From NCBI GenBank assembly GCA_963693085.1, contig OY856409.1, forward strand, positions 506,777,803 to 506,841,802: a DNA stretch of 64,000 nt, written 5' to 3'. A model generated the notes under the pieces. The model was not told the origin of the DNA. It did not search any database and saw nothing but the letters and a program-made list of their open reading frames with translations. The translations under genes were made by a program, and so were the position numbers. The stretch comes from Alisma plantago-aquatica. Taxonomy: Eukaryota; Streptophyta; Magnoliopsida; Alismatales; Alismataceae. Within the stretch, counting starts at the first letter, position 1. Each line of letters begins with the position of its first letter. Below, piece by piece: positions 1 to 12,900 of this stretch.

Positions 1-780
1 ACCGATTCAAAATTTGAACCAGTCAACCCGGATTGACAAGCACATATCTTCATCAATAATAGGTTGCATGTGATGTAGACCTTAGATGATCGTAGTTCCT
101 TGTGGCTCCAAGGAACTACAATAGGATGGCCATAATCATCGCTTTATCGTTATTGCATGTTTTCATTTGCGGGATATATCATGTATATGATACATACTAT
201 ATATGTGGTGATTGGATACATATATGCATATATAAGCATATTAAATCCCCTCAACAAACATATTAAGTTGAATATGCCTTCTAAAAGCAGCAAACATGAA
301 ATGCTTGATCGACTAAGTGTGGGCATGCCTTTACGTTGTGCACTGTAAATCTCATGGAAGTGTGATGGTGAATATGTGGGTCTGCCTTCGCAGGGTGCAT
401 ATTCATTGTGTTGGCTTTTGGGTCAGACTTAACAAGGTGACCTTGATCAGATCAAGCACCTTGAGGCATAAAGATGAACATGGCAAGGAGTTGTACATGA
501 CATCTATCAAGAGTTGTATATGATGCAATTGGTAAAATTTTCCTACCTAAAAGATTCTAGTTGTGGGTGACAACCCTAGCTGGTCCATGGCTTAGAGGAA
601 ATCAGGATCTTACTCACTAGAAGGTTGTACGTTGAAATCTTCTGAATTGATGGTGAGGGCTATCAGTTTGATAAAAATAATGGGAGCGATAATTAACTAA
701 AGACCTAATTGATATCATCAAATCAAATCAAATCAAAAGTGTTTTAGACTAAAATTGCAAATTTCCTTTTTGTAGAATAA
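1..780 (+). other. Copia-1 5' leader (untranslated region)
   Basis: Non-coding stretch upstream of the Copia-1 gag start. From about base 60 it is clearly similar to the reverse complement of 43279-43310 joined to 39255-39935, the leader of the minus-strand Copia-2 element. Shared blocks include the run around 97-130 and the 'cgactaagtgtgggcatgcc' block at 310-330. No LTR end or primer binding site is visible, so the 5' LTR lies left of the window or is lost. Short open frames here are chance. Confidence 0.7.
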
Positions 781-1650
781 ATGGCTACAAACAAATCACT
801 TTTGGTTGTAATCGGTCCTTGAGAAGGACAAGCTAAATGGGAACAACTTCCACGATAGGTTTAGGATGTTGAGAATTGTTCTCACTCAAGAGAAAAAGCT
901 CTATGTCCCAGATACACTAGAGCCAAATGAACCTGCTCCCACTGCACCAAAATCTGAAAGGGATGCTTATAGGAAGCATACTGAGGATGCCATTGGCGTG
1001 AAGTGCTTGATGTTGTGCTCAATGAACTATGTGTTGTAGAGACAACATGAGAACATGGACGCCATTGAAATGGTTCAACATCTCAAGAACATGTATCAAG
1101 ACCAAGCATGACAAGAGATATATGATGTCTCCAAGACATTGTTTAAGTGTGTAATGACAGAAGGAGATCCAATGGGCCCTCATACACTCAAGATGATTGG
1201 GTTATGCGGAGAACCTAACTCGACTGGGATTCCCTCTAAGCTAAGAGTTGGCTATTGATGTGATACCATAATCGTTGCCAGAATCCTACAGTCAGTTTGT
1301 GACTAACTACAACATGAACAACTTTGACAGGCCACTAATAGAGTTGTTGGGCATGTTGAGTACAACTGAGGCACAGATGAAAAAAGAAAAACCCAAATCT
1401 ATGATGATGATCTGCAGAAAGAAGGGAAAGTCTAAAGGTAAGGGCAAGGGCAAAGCAAAGAAAGGTTTTGATGCTAGTCAGTAGCACAAGTCATCTTCAA
1501 CTCTCAAAGCCAAGGGAGGGGTGATCAAGGGAGGCAAATGTCACCATTGTCATGAGCTAGGACATTGGAAGAGAAATTGCCCTCTCTACATAGATGAACT
1601 AAAGAAGAATAAGGAGGGGATGGAAGTCTCCACCTCAGGTATCATGAAAT
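781..1650 (+). pseudogene. gag: Copia-1 gag, decayed
   Basis: Remnant of a Ty1/copia Gag, the RNA-binding coat protein of the retrotransposon particle. It starts at the ATG at 781 after a leader ending in the 'ttttgtagaat' pattern also seen before Copia-2 gag. After one early stop, the frame reads through the typical 'LNGxNFHD.. LRIVLTQEKKLYV' region, then 'HENMDAIEMVQHLKNMYQDQA' and 'KTLFKC..EGDPMGPH.LKMIG'. A CCHC zinc knuckle (CHHC, then GH, then C) lies at 1539-1580 and is followed by 'WKRNCPLYI', characteristic of one plant copia family. Several stops and small frameshifts break it. The family could be Tork, Ikeros or Angela; I cannot choose without a tree. Confidence 0.85.
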
Positions 1651-3663
1651 GAACTTAAAATGCTACTTTATCTTAGGTATATGATACCAAGATACAGAAG
1701 TGACATATATGATGTGTAGGATTTGAAAAGAAGTGATGGCCTTTATGAAAGGACCAAAAAGGAACACTCATCAACATTGGAGCAAGTGTTGCTGCCATAG
1801 ATAGTAGTACCTTTAGTTTATTTCAGCCCAAAAGGCATGCAATAGAGTTATGAACTACTATTTCATTTTGCCAATAAATAGATCACTTTATTTCTGCATC
1901 TTGTAATGACAAGGATGTCTATCAATAAAGTTCATGTTTCAATTTCAAAGATATGATCTTTTATGCCAATGCCTTATTTATCTTGTGGTACTTGGTATGC
2001 ATGAGATAAAATAATATCTAAAAGTTATTGATGACTCAAACTATAAACTAGCATTATCATTTAAACAAATGAATGAGAAATTCATCTGTAGGTTCCATGT
2101 TGATGGATAAACTAGACTCTCTTGGTTAATGAACCATCATGAGATACAGATGTCTTATTTATTGGGCATGATGACAAGTCAATATTCACTAAATGTAGTG
2201 AGAGAATGGCTATTCTATTAGGTATAATACATTTTGATGTATATACATACCTATTGGAATAAATGCTAATACTACAGATATGGTATTTAATGAAATACCA
2301 ATATGAATATCTTGAAATGTTCAGGATTATCATAAATGAAGAACAAACTTGGTAAAAGTATTAACTCTTTGATATAATCAATGAATGAGATACTTAAACC
2401 CATGGTTTGAGGACCTTGTGAGTAACTATAATAGTGTATCATAGAGAACTCATGATTAAGGCATAATGATGTCTAAATCAAAGAATGAATCATACTCTAA
2501 ATTGTAAGAGCATGATCATTAAACAAATAACTAATCTTATAGAATTCTTCTAAAGAACATGCTTTACACTAAATACACTTATAAAAGGAGATCAAGAATC
2601 ACAAATGTTGTGTAATCTTAACTTCCTTATGTAACAGATACACCTCATATATCTAGTAGAAAACATCTTGAGCTTGATGGATAATGATGTCCTACAAACT
2701 CAAAGGTGATTAATTGGTCATATGATGATGAGCCAATAATCCATCTAGATGATGTTGAGGAACCATATTTTGAGTTATGGCTTGAAGCCATAAGATCCAA
2801 AATGACTTCCATGCAAACCAAATAAGGTATGACCTTAATGGTAGCACTTATAGGGATAAAACCCATAAGTGCAATTGGGTCTTAAGAGATAAGGCTGACA
2901 TGGATGACATTTGAAGAGCTGATTGGTTGAGATAAATTCAAGTGAGTTCAAGGTGTTGAACCTGATGATTTTATATAACCAATTGCAGTGGCTATAGGCC
3001 ATAAAGGATCATGCTTGATATTGTAACTTAAAAACTATGAAATTTGGCATATGGATATTAAAACCGCATTCCTAGTAGGAATAACATGAGGCTGTGTACG
3101 TCGCACAACCTGAAGGATTTTATAATTATGTTAATGCAAATGCAATCTATAAGTTATAAGAGATTAATCAATATGATTGATTAAATACAAGCACCTCGGA
3201 ACTAGAGTCTTTACTTTGATTATATAGTCAAAAGGTTTGAGTGATATATTGAAATAAAGAAGGGATCTATGATTACAAAGATTTAGTGGGAGCATATTCA
3301 TATTCCACATGATGATGAGGAATGAAATGTTCTAAAATAGAAATGGGTGTGGAAATACCTTCGTTAAGGAATAAAGAGAAATGTCCTATGTGATAGTAAT
3401 AGAGACCTATCGAGATAGTTCTCAAAAGTCTCTTGACTTGATAAAGAGAGAGCATACATTGGCAGTCTATGTTGAAGGGTTCAGTATGTAGAGATTCAAT
3501 GGGAGAAAACCTGTCCATATTACATGGAGTTAGTCTCTCAGATGCCTAGTGTCCCAAATTCTTATGAAGAATAGGAACACATAGATAGATGCCTTGTGCA
3601 TTCACAATTGGATCTATCATGTATGTAATCATTCCATTATCTTGTATGTATCAAACATGATAA

Positions 3664-3703
<40 letters not shown>

Positions 3704-4310
3704 ATTCATCATCTTATATGTATTGGACATGAAAATATGATATACTAATCTAGTTATCTTGTATGTATTGGACATGATGAGTGGACGTTTGTCTACATCC
3801 AGTAAGAGTCACTAGAATACCATAAATAACTTATTTAAGTACTTATGAAGTATGAAAGGATTAGTTCTATGGTAATAAAAGGAAGAGTTGAGTGTAAATG
3901 AGTTACACTGATGCAAGCTTCCAAAATGACTATTAAAATGATCGCAAAAATGCAAAATATAAAAGTTATATTCAATTGTAAACTGAACAAGAGTTGTTAA
4001 ATGGAAATGTTTTGAGTAAAATTAAAAGGGCCATTTGATTCTGAAAGGAATGCTAAGTATCCTTGTGTTATGAACACCAGAGGATACGATATGGATCTAG
4101 AAGTTCATACGGGTGAACTTATAGATATTCCAACTGTTGATGACAAAGTAGAAATACTAAGTCAAAGTATTGAGCTAATTGTTAGGCTAGGAATATCAGA
4201 TAGCATATTACGACAACTCCATCTCATACGAAATGTTGTACATCGAGGAAATGTGAAACATGCAATATACCGACTAAAGCAAAGTGTTGCTAACTCACTG
4301 GATTAGCACT
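1651..4310 (+). pseudogene. pol: Copia-1 pol (protease, integrase, RT, RNase H), decayed
   Basis: Ruined copia pol continuing from gag. Fragments recognisable in changing frames are a protease/pre-integrase trace near 1750-1960, an integrase start at 2150-2240 reading 'CSERMAILLGIIHFDVY', and reverse transcriptase traces at 2700-3120. These include the 'MDIKTAFL' motif at about 3051-3075 and a 'QPEGF'-like block. RNase H remnants follow from about 3905 ('YTDASFQND') to 4306, where 'HLIRNVVHRGNVK' matches the tail of copia RNase H. The whole stretch is colinear with the minus-strand copy 36991-38455. Frameshifts and stops are everywhere, so no enzyme could be made. Confidence 0.8.
3664..3701. 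repeat. (TA)n microsatellite
   Basis: Uninterrupted TA dinucleotide run within the decayed Copia-1 RT/RNase H region. It is a later expansion in dead sequence. Confidence 0.95.
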
Positions 4311-4395
4311 AGCACAAAAGAAACATGTGGGACATATTTAGAGACCACTAAGAATATGATTCAAAGGTGATTGGATCTAAGTGCAAGTGGGAGTT

Positions 4396-6537
4396 TGTTG
4401 GTATGTATGCCCAGAGAGCCAATCATATGATGATTGGATTGGCATATGTTCTGATTGATTTGATAAATATCAAAGGCAAGCTTCCAATTTATTGTAGCTC
4501 CATTGATTATGAGATTAATGATGGAGCAGAATGAATGTCTAAAGAATGACAATACTCAATGACGTATGTCTTCAGGTTAAGGACCTAGACAATGAGATCA
4601 TACAGATGCTAAGAGTATGTACATTCTTGTTATGTCCGTAGTTAGATGTCATTGTGGAAGGTTGATAGATAACAATGACACATCAAGACTAGAGTGTGTG
4701 TTGGTTGATGACAGTGTCTCATTAGTCATGATATATGATATCAAACCAAGCACACAAATACATGTTGGAGAAAAATGTATCAGATAGACCCACCATGAGA
4801 GTGACACATGGAACCATGACATGGTAGTCAGAATCATCTCTCATAGTGATAGTAGTGATTATGATTCTTAGACCTGAAATCACTGCACTCGTCGAATGTG
4901 ATTGGGCACACTTTGACATCATCAAACGCAGTCATGAAACATGGGTTGTTATAACGGTGATGATTGGGTGGCTTTGTCACATGAGATAGACTGTGAGTGA
5001 TAGTTATGTGATTTGTCCCTCCTAAGGGAGTATGACGTCGATGCCACTTGATAAGCGAGACTGAGAAAGGCATGCACATGGACACATGAATCAATATATG
5101 ATATTGATGTCACACATATCTCATACAGTCTGCTCTAGTGTAAGAAACATGAATGGACGTTGAAAGGATGATGACTCCATGCCTTGAGTTCATTCAGGAT
5201 ATCAGAGACAAAGGAATTATACATTCACTGGAATACCAATCACAGACTGTAGGATTGAAAGTTGTTCTTCAGCTTTTCTTTTCACTTGGTTAGGACTAAT
5301 GTGCGATTAGGTACCACTCTCTTGTGATGTCATAAGCTAGTAATGGACATTCACTGCTAAAGTGAAATGGGACCTATAGGGTCACACACATAGGATTAAC
5401 CTGGAAGATGAATTTATCCATGAATGATGTTTGGATTGATTACTAAAGTGTTTAGGTACTCAATCAAACATTCAATCAATAGACTTGAATCAGAATCATC
5501 AAGTTTACGTGTTGAACCAGCTGATCAGAGTGTCAGATTGATTGAGAACTGAATTGACTGTGTTTTGCACAATCTGGACCACCAACCGACCAGTTCACTG
5601 GGTGAATCGATCGACTCATGGTCAATGAGATGACCATTCACTCTGGTGAACTGATCGGTTCAATTGGTTAAACGAGCAGTGTTGACTTGTCCCAGTTTGT
5701 GAGAAAAGTTTTTCGTTTCACTTGTTCAATTCGATTGGGACAAGAATTAATCTTTACCTTAATTAGAAATGAATGAGGAAAGTCAATTGTAGGCAAGTCT
5801 GGGAAGTGAAAAGACCGATTCACTGGGTGAACTGATCAGCTTACACTCCCAATAGACCAGTTCACTAGTGAACCGATTGGATCACCTTGCTAAAAGACTG
5901 TTTCAGTTATGAAACGACTGGTTTTCCTATCGTAGTGCAAATTGTTCATGGAAATTCTGGTCCCTTCTACTCCCACACAAACTGGGAACCCTAACCCTAC
6001 CCTGTACTATAAATAGACGGGTACAAGGTGCTTCTACAGAGACACAACTCAGAACATCATTTACTTTGCAAAGTTGTTGTCCTCTCTGGTATTGGTAACC
6101 GAGAGAGCCCAATCAAGTTCTACCTATCTAGGGAGGAACAACAAGGGAAAGACAATTGTAGAAAAGCAACTAGTGGTGGGAGAGTGTGTCGGTGACTAGT
6201 ACGTCGACAAAAGGGGACAACTCCTTCTAGTCTGTTATTCAGGATGAGTAGAGTTCCTGATAGTCTGTGTGGACTATCTATAGAGGCGGGAGACTTCTAC
6301 CACTCATGAGGATGACAGTTTGGGTCAAGACCAAGAGCTGCACAGACACCATCAAAGACATGTGGTTGAAGACCGTACTTGCTATGAGGTATAGTTGCTG
6401 AGCAAGCCTCAGGACCAGGTATATCTCGCTAAAACCATCCTTTCCATTACATAGATATTGATGCGATCTGCTGGTTGGTTTATGGTCAAGTAAATTTTTT
6501 GTTTCCGCTGCCTACTCCGACCACATAAAACCCAACA
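4396..6537 (+). mobile_element. Copia-1 3' LTR
   Basis: Starts TGTTGGTATG directly after the purine-rich 'aagtgcaagtgggag' and ends CCCAACA, the copia TG...CA pattern. It is similar to the minus-strand LTR 44094-46095, whose U3 begins with the same TGTTGGTATGTATGCCC. The body holds repeated motifs of the kind 'gaccagttcactgggtgaa' (about 5580-5890). A TATA box TATAAATA lies at 6008-6015, with U5 after it. Length is about 2.14 kb. The matching 5' LTR is not in the window, so no target duplication can be checked. Confidence 0.85.
6008..6015 (+). promoter_or_regulatory. TATA box of Copia-1 LTR
   Basis: TATAAATA followed by 'gacgggtac'. It occupies the position of the U3/R promoter and matches the TATA box at 44588-44595 in the Copia-2 LTR. 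Confidence 0.6.
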
Positions 6538-6593
6538 CCAACATCTTGCAGAGTATTGCTAAATGTCAATGTAGAATGAAAGAAAGTAGTACA

Positions 6594-8537
6594 TATTGGT
6601 TGTATGTCCTAAGAGCTATCATGTGATGATTGTGTCAGGAATACATTGTATATGTTTTGACTAGTAATAAAGGCAATTCCACTTATTTTGTTTGTTATAG
6701 TATTGAGATAATGAAAAAAATGTGACAATGTCATAGGAATCTTTTGACTCGATGACATATGATTTGGGTTGAGTACTTGACATGAGACCATATGTATACT
6801 CAAGAGTATTCTTTCTTATCATGTCCCTACTCAGTTAATATTGTGTATATTATAGGAAAACAATAATACATAAGACTAATGTGTATGTTGAGTAATGACC
6901 ATGTCTCTTTAGTCATGCTATGTTATATCAACTCAGATTCATAGGTACTTGTTAGAGAACAAGTTGTACATGACAAACCTACTTTGAGAATGACACATGG
7001 AAACCATGTCATGGCAAGTTAGAGTCATATCTTAATGTAATAACTTTGATTGCAATCCTTAGACCTGAAGTCACTACAACAAGCACATGTTGTTCTGTGT
7101 ACTTTAACATTATCCCTATGTATCTCTAAATAAGGGTTGTCATACAGGTGGTTATTAGGTACACTGTGACACTTGTGGATTATTATGAGTGATGTAGAAT
7201 AAATTTGGTCCTCCATTGGAGTGATACCTTGTCTACTTGATAACTGAGACTATTAAATGTATGTTCATCTTCATGTGAATCAATATGTGATATTGAGCAC
7301 ACAGAAGCTCAATAGTTTGGACTAGTTCAAGAAACACAGACGAAATGTTAAGAGGATGAAAACTACATGCCTCAATTTAAATCTAGATATCTATAATAAA
7401 GGGATTATACGATCATGGTAACATTGGTCATTTTACAGGTTCAAGTTGTTCTCAACTTAGTCCAATTCCTTGAGTAGCAATGATGTGTTGTTAGACACTA
7501 ATCTTTGCTTGTGAGGTTATGAACATCACTACCAATGTAATGTGTAACTAAAAGGGTCACACACATAAGGATGCATAAGTTGAAGTTCAAAATCGGACTT
7601 ATGATTAGAATGTTTATGAATCATATCTATGATGATTTCCTACCTAATTAGTCGACTGGATGTTTTGGTTCAGTGAAATGATTGATTGTCAATCAATTAA
7701 TTAATTATCACTTTGGGAAAGTGAAGAGTCAGGTGTGTAGACCAAGTCAGGGAAAGAAAAGAAAAATTGCCTGGATTTGTTTTGGATTCAAATTGACCAA
7801 CTAAATTAGACAAGGAATGATGAGTCAGGAAACTGGGTGTCTAAAGTGGTCCTAGTTGGATGATTGAGCATTCCAGTCTAGTGATTGGGATTACTGTTTG
7901 AACTTTTCTTATTTGAGTCTAATTTTTACTTGTGTTTAAGAATGGGATTGGATTTTAAGAATTCTAAGCCCATGACTCTTTTTTGGTGGATGACCAAGGG
8001 GAGAGACACACTTAACACAACATTGTGAGACAAGTTGTCTAAGAGTTCTTTCTCTTGAAGGGAGAAGAACTCACTACAAGGACAACAATCCACAAAATAG
8101 GAGGAGAAGTAGAGTGAGCATCACTAGTACATTTACAATTATGAGTTTCCTTCCTCTTGGAGACTAAGGTAGTGCACCAAGAGTTCCCACATCCATGTGG
8201 ATAGTATAGAGGTTGAGGACCTTGGGTGGAGGCTTAATAACTATCAACTTAGTCAATAAGAAGACAAGGTGTTGTTGTAACGATAAGGAGACAATAACAA
8301 TAACCACTTCAGATCCGGATATGGAAGTGTAAGTTCTACACTGACATAAGATGTGTCAGTAGTTGGGCAACTAGTATTCTCTAAATGGATAACTAGTATG
8401 CACTAAAGCATATTTGATATCCCCTCTATGTCTTTAATATAACAACATATTATGGTTATGAAAGATTCATTGGCTTGACTTTTGTTGGGAGTAAATTTTT
8501 ACATTTCTCTTGCAACCCCTCCCACTAAAATCCTACA
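6594..8537 (+). mobile_element. Solo LTR related to Copia-1 LTR
   Basis: Begins TATTGGTTGTATGTCC (decayed TGTTGG) and ends CCTACA, with block-by-block similarity to 4396-6537. Shared blocks are the start, the tract near 7010-7560, and the final 'gtaaattttt' tract. It is flanked by GTACA (6589-6593) and ATACA (8538-8542), a 5-bp target duplication with one transition. No internal region follows, so it is a solo LTR from unequal recombination. It is more diverged than the LTR next door, and its TATA box is not recognisable. Confidence 0.75.
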
Positions 8538-8542
8538 ATACA

Positions 8543-9969
8543 AAATATTAGGTTTGTGAGTAACATACTAAGGGACATCGGGTCAAGTAAAGATGATTTA
8601 ATGTGATACTTAACAAATCCAACCTCCCATGGGAATTTTTACTAGATCCACGATGAACTAGCAAGATATGATTTAACAGTCAATACGATGCACAAACTCA
8701 GACATCAAATTCATACAGGTATAAAGGTTTTTGACCAAAAGACACATCTAATTGATTAGCATTCTACTATGTACTACCTTTCTTAGATTTTGTCACTTAA
8801 CCCCTGACCCAAGACATATCATAACTTAGTCCCTAACACCCAGAACAAGCTCTTTAGACCAAACACATGTGGTGCATCCCAAACATGCACCTTTCTTTGA
8901 CCCCTAGTCATATATGGGATTCATGCTCTCTCAGCCTAACAAAGCCCCTCAGAGACTAAGGTCCATTGACGTGCCTACCAAGCTTGAACTCCACTATGGG
9001 TTGGATGGACCCCATCATGAGTTCGATTTTATTCCAATGGTTTCGAGCCAAACTTAGACCCGTAATTGGGAAAGCACCAAGCACATGTACCCTTTCCAAA
9101 ACTTTAATAGGTCAAGAGAGCATCATTTGAATGCACTTGCATGCCTCTAGATGGGAGGGAATGCACTAAGAACATGCCCCACTTTGATCTATTTGACTAG
9201 TCAATGGAATGCCGGTCAAATACACACAAAAGCCTGTAGAAGATAGGGTGCTCACTTAGTGGGCGTCCTGTCACCACCTAACCACCTTTTTGCTAGAGAG
9301 GGACTCCACTTAAAATTTCACTCTAGGTAAACCCAACCCTCCTATCAATACTCCTCATCAACATACATTTAAGGAGGAGTTCCCTAGGCTATCATTTGAT
9401 ATGTTGGAACCTTGTTAAAACATATTTATCAGTCTAAAACCTGGTTGGAGCCCCCAAAATACCTTTTTTTTGTTAAAGATGAAGACAAGTACATGTCCAT
9501 AAATTATCCCTTTGAAATCTCAACACCTCACCCCTATTAAAAAACCAGAGAGAGAGCGGTAAAATCCACCTCCATATTTTGCAATGTTCAAGCAAGGTAG
9601 TTTGGGTCTAACATGATATGAGAACCTATGACTAATGATCCCTCACATGATACTTGTGTGTTACCTATTTCTTGTGGGTCATTTTCTAATTATTTTGATC
9701 GCTTTGGCCTATATTGTTAAACAAAACTTGGTTTATATCACCAGGATTTGTGATACTGAAAGGTCGTTGTAGGGTTTCTAACACCTTCTCAATATGTAAT
9801 TGGACGTCTTACCCTTACATTTGATTAATTTCTTACCTTATCCATATGCTTTTCAAAGCACCTTCGTAGTTTTCTTCATTTCCCTTAAAAGTGTAGTGGT
9901 GACTCCATTTACCTGACTTGACCATTGGAGTCCATTCATTTTAGTTATTGAAATGCATTGGAGGCATAT
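8543..9969 (+). mobile_element. Tat-like gypsy LTR remnant (3' part)
   Basis: No coding. The last 300 bases read like the end of Tat/Ogre LTRs as I know them: 'tagggtttctaacaccttc' near 9771-9789, then 'gtggtgactccattt' near 9897, then a primer binding site at 9970. The start of the LTR is not resolved. Copia LTR 6594-8537 apparently inserted into it, because 6538-6593 and 8543 onward would then be continuous. Confidence 0.4.
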
Positions 9970-9986
9970 TGGTGACTCTGTTGAGA
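9970..9986 (+). promoter_or_regulatory. Primer binding site, tRNA-Arg type (decayed)
   Basis: TGGTGACTCTGTTGAGA resembles the plant Tat/Ogre site TGGCGACTCTGCTGGGG, with C-to-T and G-to-A transitions. It sits where an LTR would end and the leader begin. Confidence 0.5.
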
Positions 9987-12900
9987 TTTACATCATAGTT
10001 GTTGGATATCATGGTGTGGTCCAATTTTTTTTTTTGAATTTTCCATTCAATATGTGGTCCTTTAGCATGCTTGATAAGATTCCAACCTCCACCATGATAT
10101 TTTGTCATCTGCTCTTCATCATAGTTGCATTTTCCAAACCCATGAAATAGGGCACATGCGTTATACGTGTCCTATAGGTCTTAAGCATGTATGTCATTTT
10201 ATTCATCCACTCTTCATAGAGAAGGGTTTTCTAGACCCAAGCAACAAGGTGTCAACCCTATGTGCCCCTTTGAGTTCCCAAACTCAACCATGGTTTTCTT
10301 TCATATTGTCTTCATTAATGCATGGGTTTCATCCATGAAACTGGACATGGGCCATCCTCCTAACCTAGGAGGTATTGTTCCTCTTATATGATTTTATTCA
10401 CCTGCTCTTGAGGCTTACACATCACAAAAAATTTGGGTGGGGGCTATCTGCGTGCCTTATAGCTTGAACATGTCTTGTTTCCTTGTAATTTTTTTCTTCC
10501 TTTTTCTTTCTTTTTGATATTTCAAAAGAATCATAATTCCTTTTTTCCATTGTTTAAGGCTCTTTTCGATGGTTGGTGTTATATTGTTGTGTGCCCCTTT
10601 TAGGATGCATGACCTCATGCCATAGGCCCATAATGAGAAATGCTACTCAGTGATTGTGTGGCCTACCCTTAAGGATAAACATCATCTACAGATTCAAGGG
10701 AGTATCACACAACCAAACATTTCCTCCCTTTATCACATGTTTTAGTCAATTATGAGAAGGAATGACAAATTCACATGGTAGGATCTCCATGAAAAGAAGG
10801 GGTGGGGGTATTTCTATGAAATTGCTTGCTTGGAAGCCTTTTAGGTCATATTCAACTGAATTTCATCTTAAAGGTGACACATAATTGTTACTTTTCTCCC
10901 CTCTCATATCATTCAAATTGCCTTTTTTACAATTGTTGAGGACTACTTATTTCTTTTTTGTTCCTTCTTTTCTTTTTGTCTTTTAGGAGCTTTTGTTTAT
11001 CAAAGCTTCTAATATATTATAAAAACAAAAAGGAGAGCTTAAAAAAAATAAAAATCTTGGGAGATCATAAATGCATGCCCAATATCTACAAGTTATATAC
11101 AAATGACATGACATGACTTTTTTATTATGTTTGTTAAAAAAAGTATATAGAGATGCCAATGGTTAGAAATTGAAGTATTTTTTTGCAATATGCTTATAGA
11201 AGATGTTGGTTACGAAATTACATTAATGGTTTACATTATTTCTTTTCATCCCAAATCATGTATTTTCAAACTCCCTCATGTCACCATACTATTACAAAAT
11301 TTGAGTTTTAGGTTTCTAAATTCAAAACATATTACATTGCACTCTCTTCCTCCTATGGTGACAACTTAGGAAGTGTATCACATTAGTAGTAGCAAGTACC
11401 CCATGAAAGTGGAATAATTCTTAGTCTCGAACATACCCACATCCTCATACCAATGACCAATCAAACTCATCATGACCGAGTGGTATATTGAGGACACTAA
11501 CCTAGCTCAGTGAACTAGGAGACCTAAGTAGATGAAGTAAGTTGCGTCCCTAGAAGAGATAATGACATCAATTTGACCTATTGCAGGTACATGTGTAGAG
11601 AGATTGGTGATATATTTGTAAAACTCATGATGGGTAAAATGGAAAGACACTTTTTTTATGAAGCACCTACAAAAAGCACACTTATACCTTCTCAAAAACC
11701 CAAGATAACCTTGAAGTACTACCAAACTTTAGACTCTGAAAAAAAGCCCCTTTCAAAGATCAAGATAGATTCAAAGTATGGCTAGACTATTGACCCCTTA
11801 GAAAAATCTTTCTGAAAACCCAAGCTACATCAAGCCTACATAAGGTATTGGTCTCGGTAAAACTAGATCTGAAAATCCAATTAGTTTGGATATTTCAATC
11901 TTTAGCCATCAGTAAAACCTTTTTAAAAACCAAAGATAATGTCAAAATGCTACCAAAATTTTGACCACATAACAACTCCTTTTTGAAAACCCATGATAAC
12001 GTCAACATACTACCCAAATTTTGACTCCTTAGTGACAACCCAAAATTTTAAATCCAGTATAGGTTGGAGATTCTAGTTTCCTCCTTTTGGTAAAACCTTT
12101 TAGAAAACCCGAGCTACACAATACCTTAATAAGATATTGGTCTCAGTGAACAAATTTTCTAAACCCAAAAATTATTAACATAACTATTTTGATGTTTTTG
12201 ACCTCCTTTTTAGTAATGTAACCCCCCCTAGAAGATTAGAAACCAGTAAAATCTTCAATCCCCTGAGTTGGACTCATATGGCACCCATGAACCTTGAGAA
12301 ACACAAACCAACACACAAGTGCGAAATCATGTCAGTACGTATGATCTTAAAACCTCAGATTACATTCCAATACAAATCTATAATAAAATATAAGCCTCAA
12401 CTTCCTAGATTGGATTAGAAACCAAACATATCTTGAATCATTCTATCAAAAAAGTTATGAGAAACAAATGTTTTTCCTCCTTTCATAATCATATTGAGAA
12501 ATTTTCCATAATGACCTATGATCACTACCCTTTAAGGCCCCAAGAGACATGAGGAAATATATTCACTTATACATATCTTTATGAGAATAGATGAAAGTAT
12601 AACAAACATGATTCCTTGAAATAAAACTTCAACCCATACTTAAGTTGTCCATATATGTAAACTCACTTAATAAAACCAACACTATTTTCGACCATGAAAA
12701 GATGACCACACCCTGCTGCATTTGTGTAAGGATTAGAAATCATACGACATATAAGTCCTATAGGGTAACATATAAGGAAAAATATTTGATTCATATGTTC
12801 TGATGCATATCTTGACCACTTATAATGTCAGTTCATGACCACTAGATGAATCCTTTTCATCCCTATACGCCCAATTTGAAGTAAGGATCAAATTTCTTTA

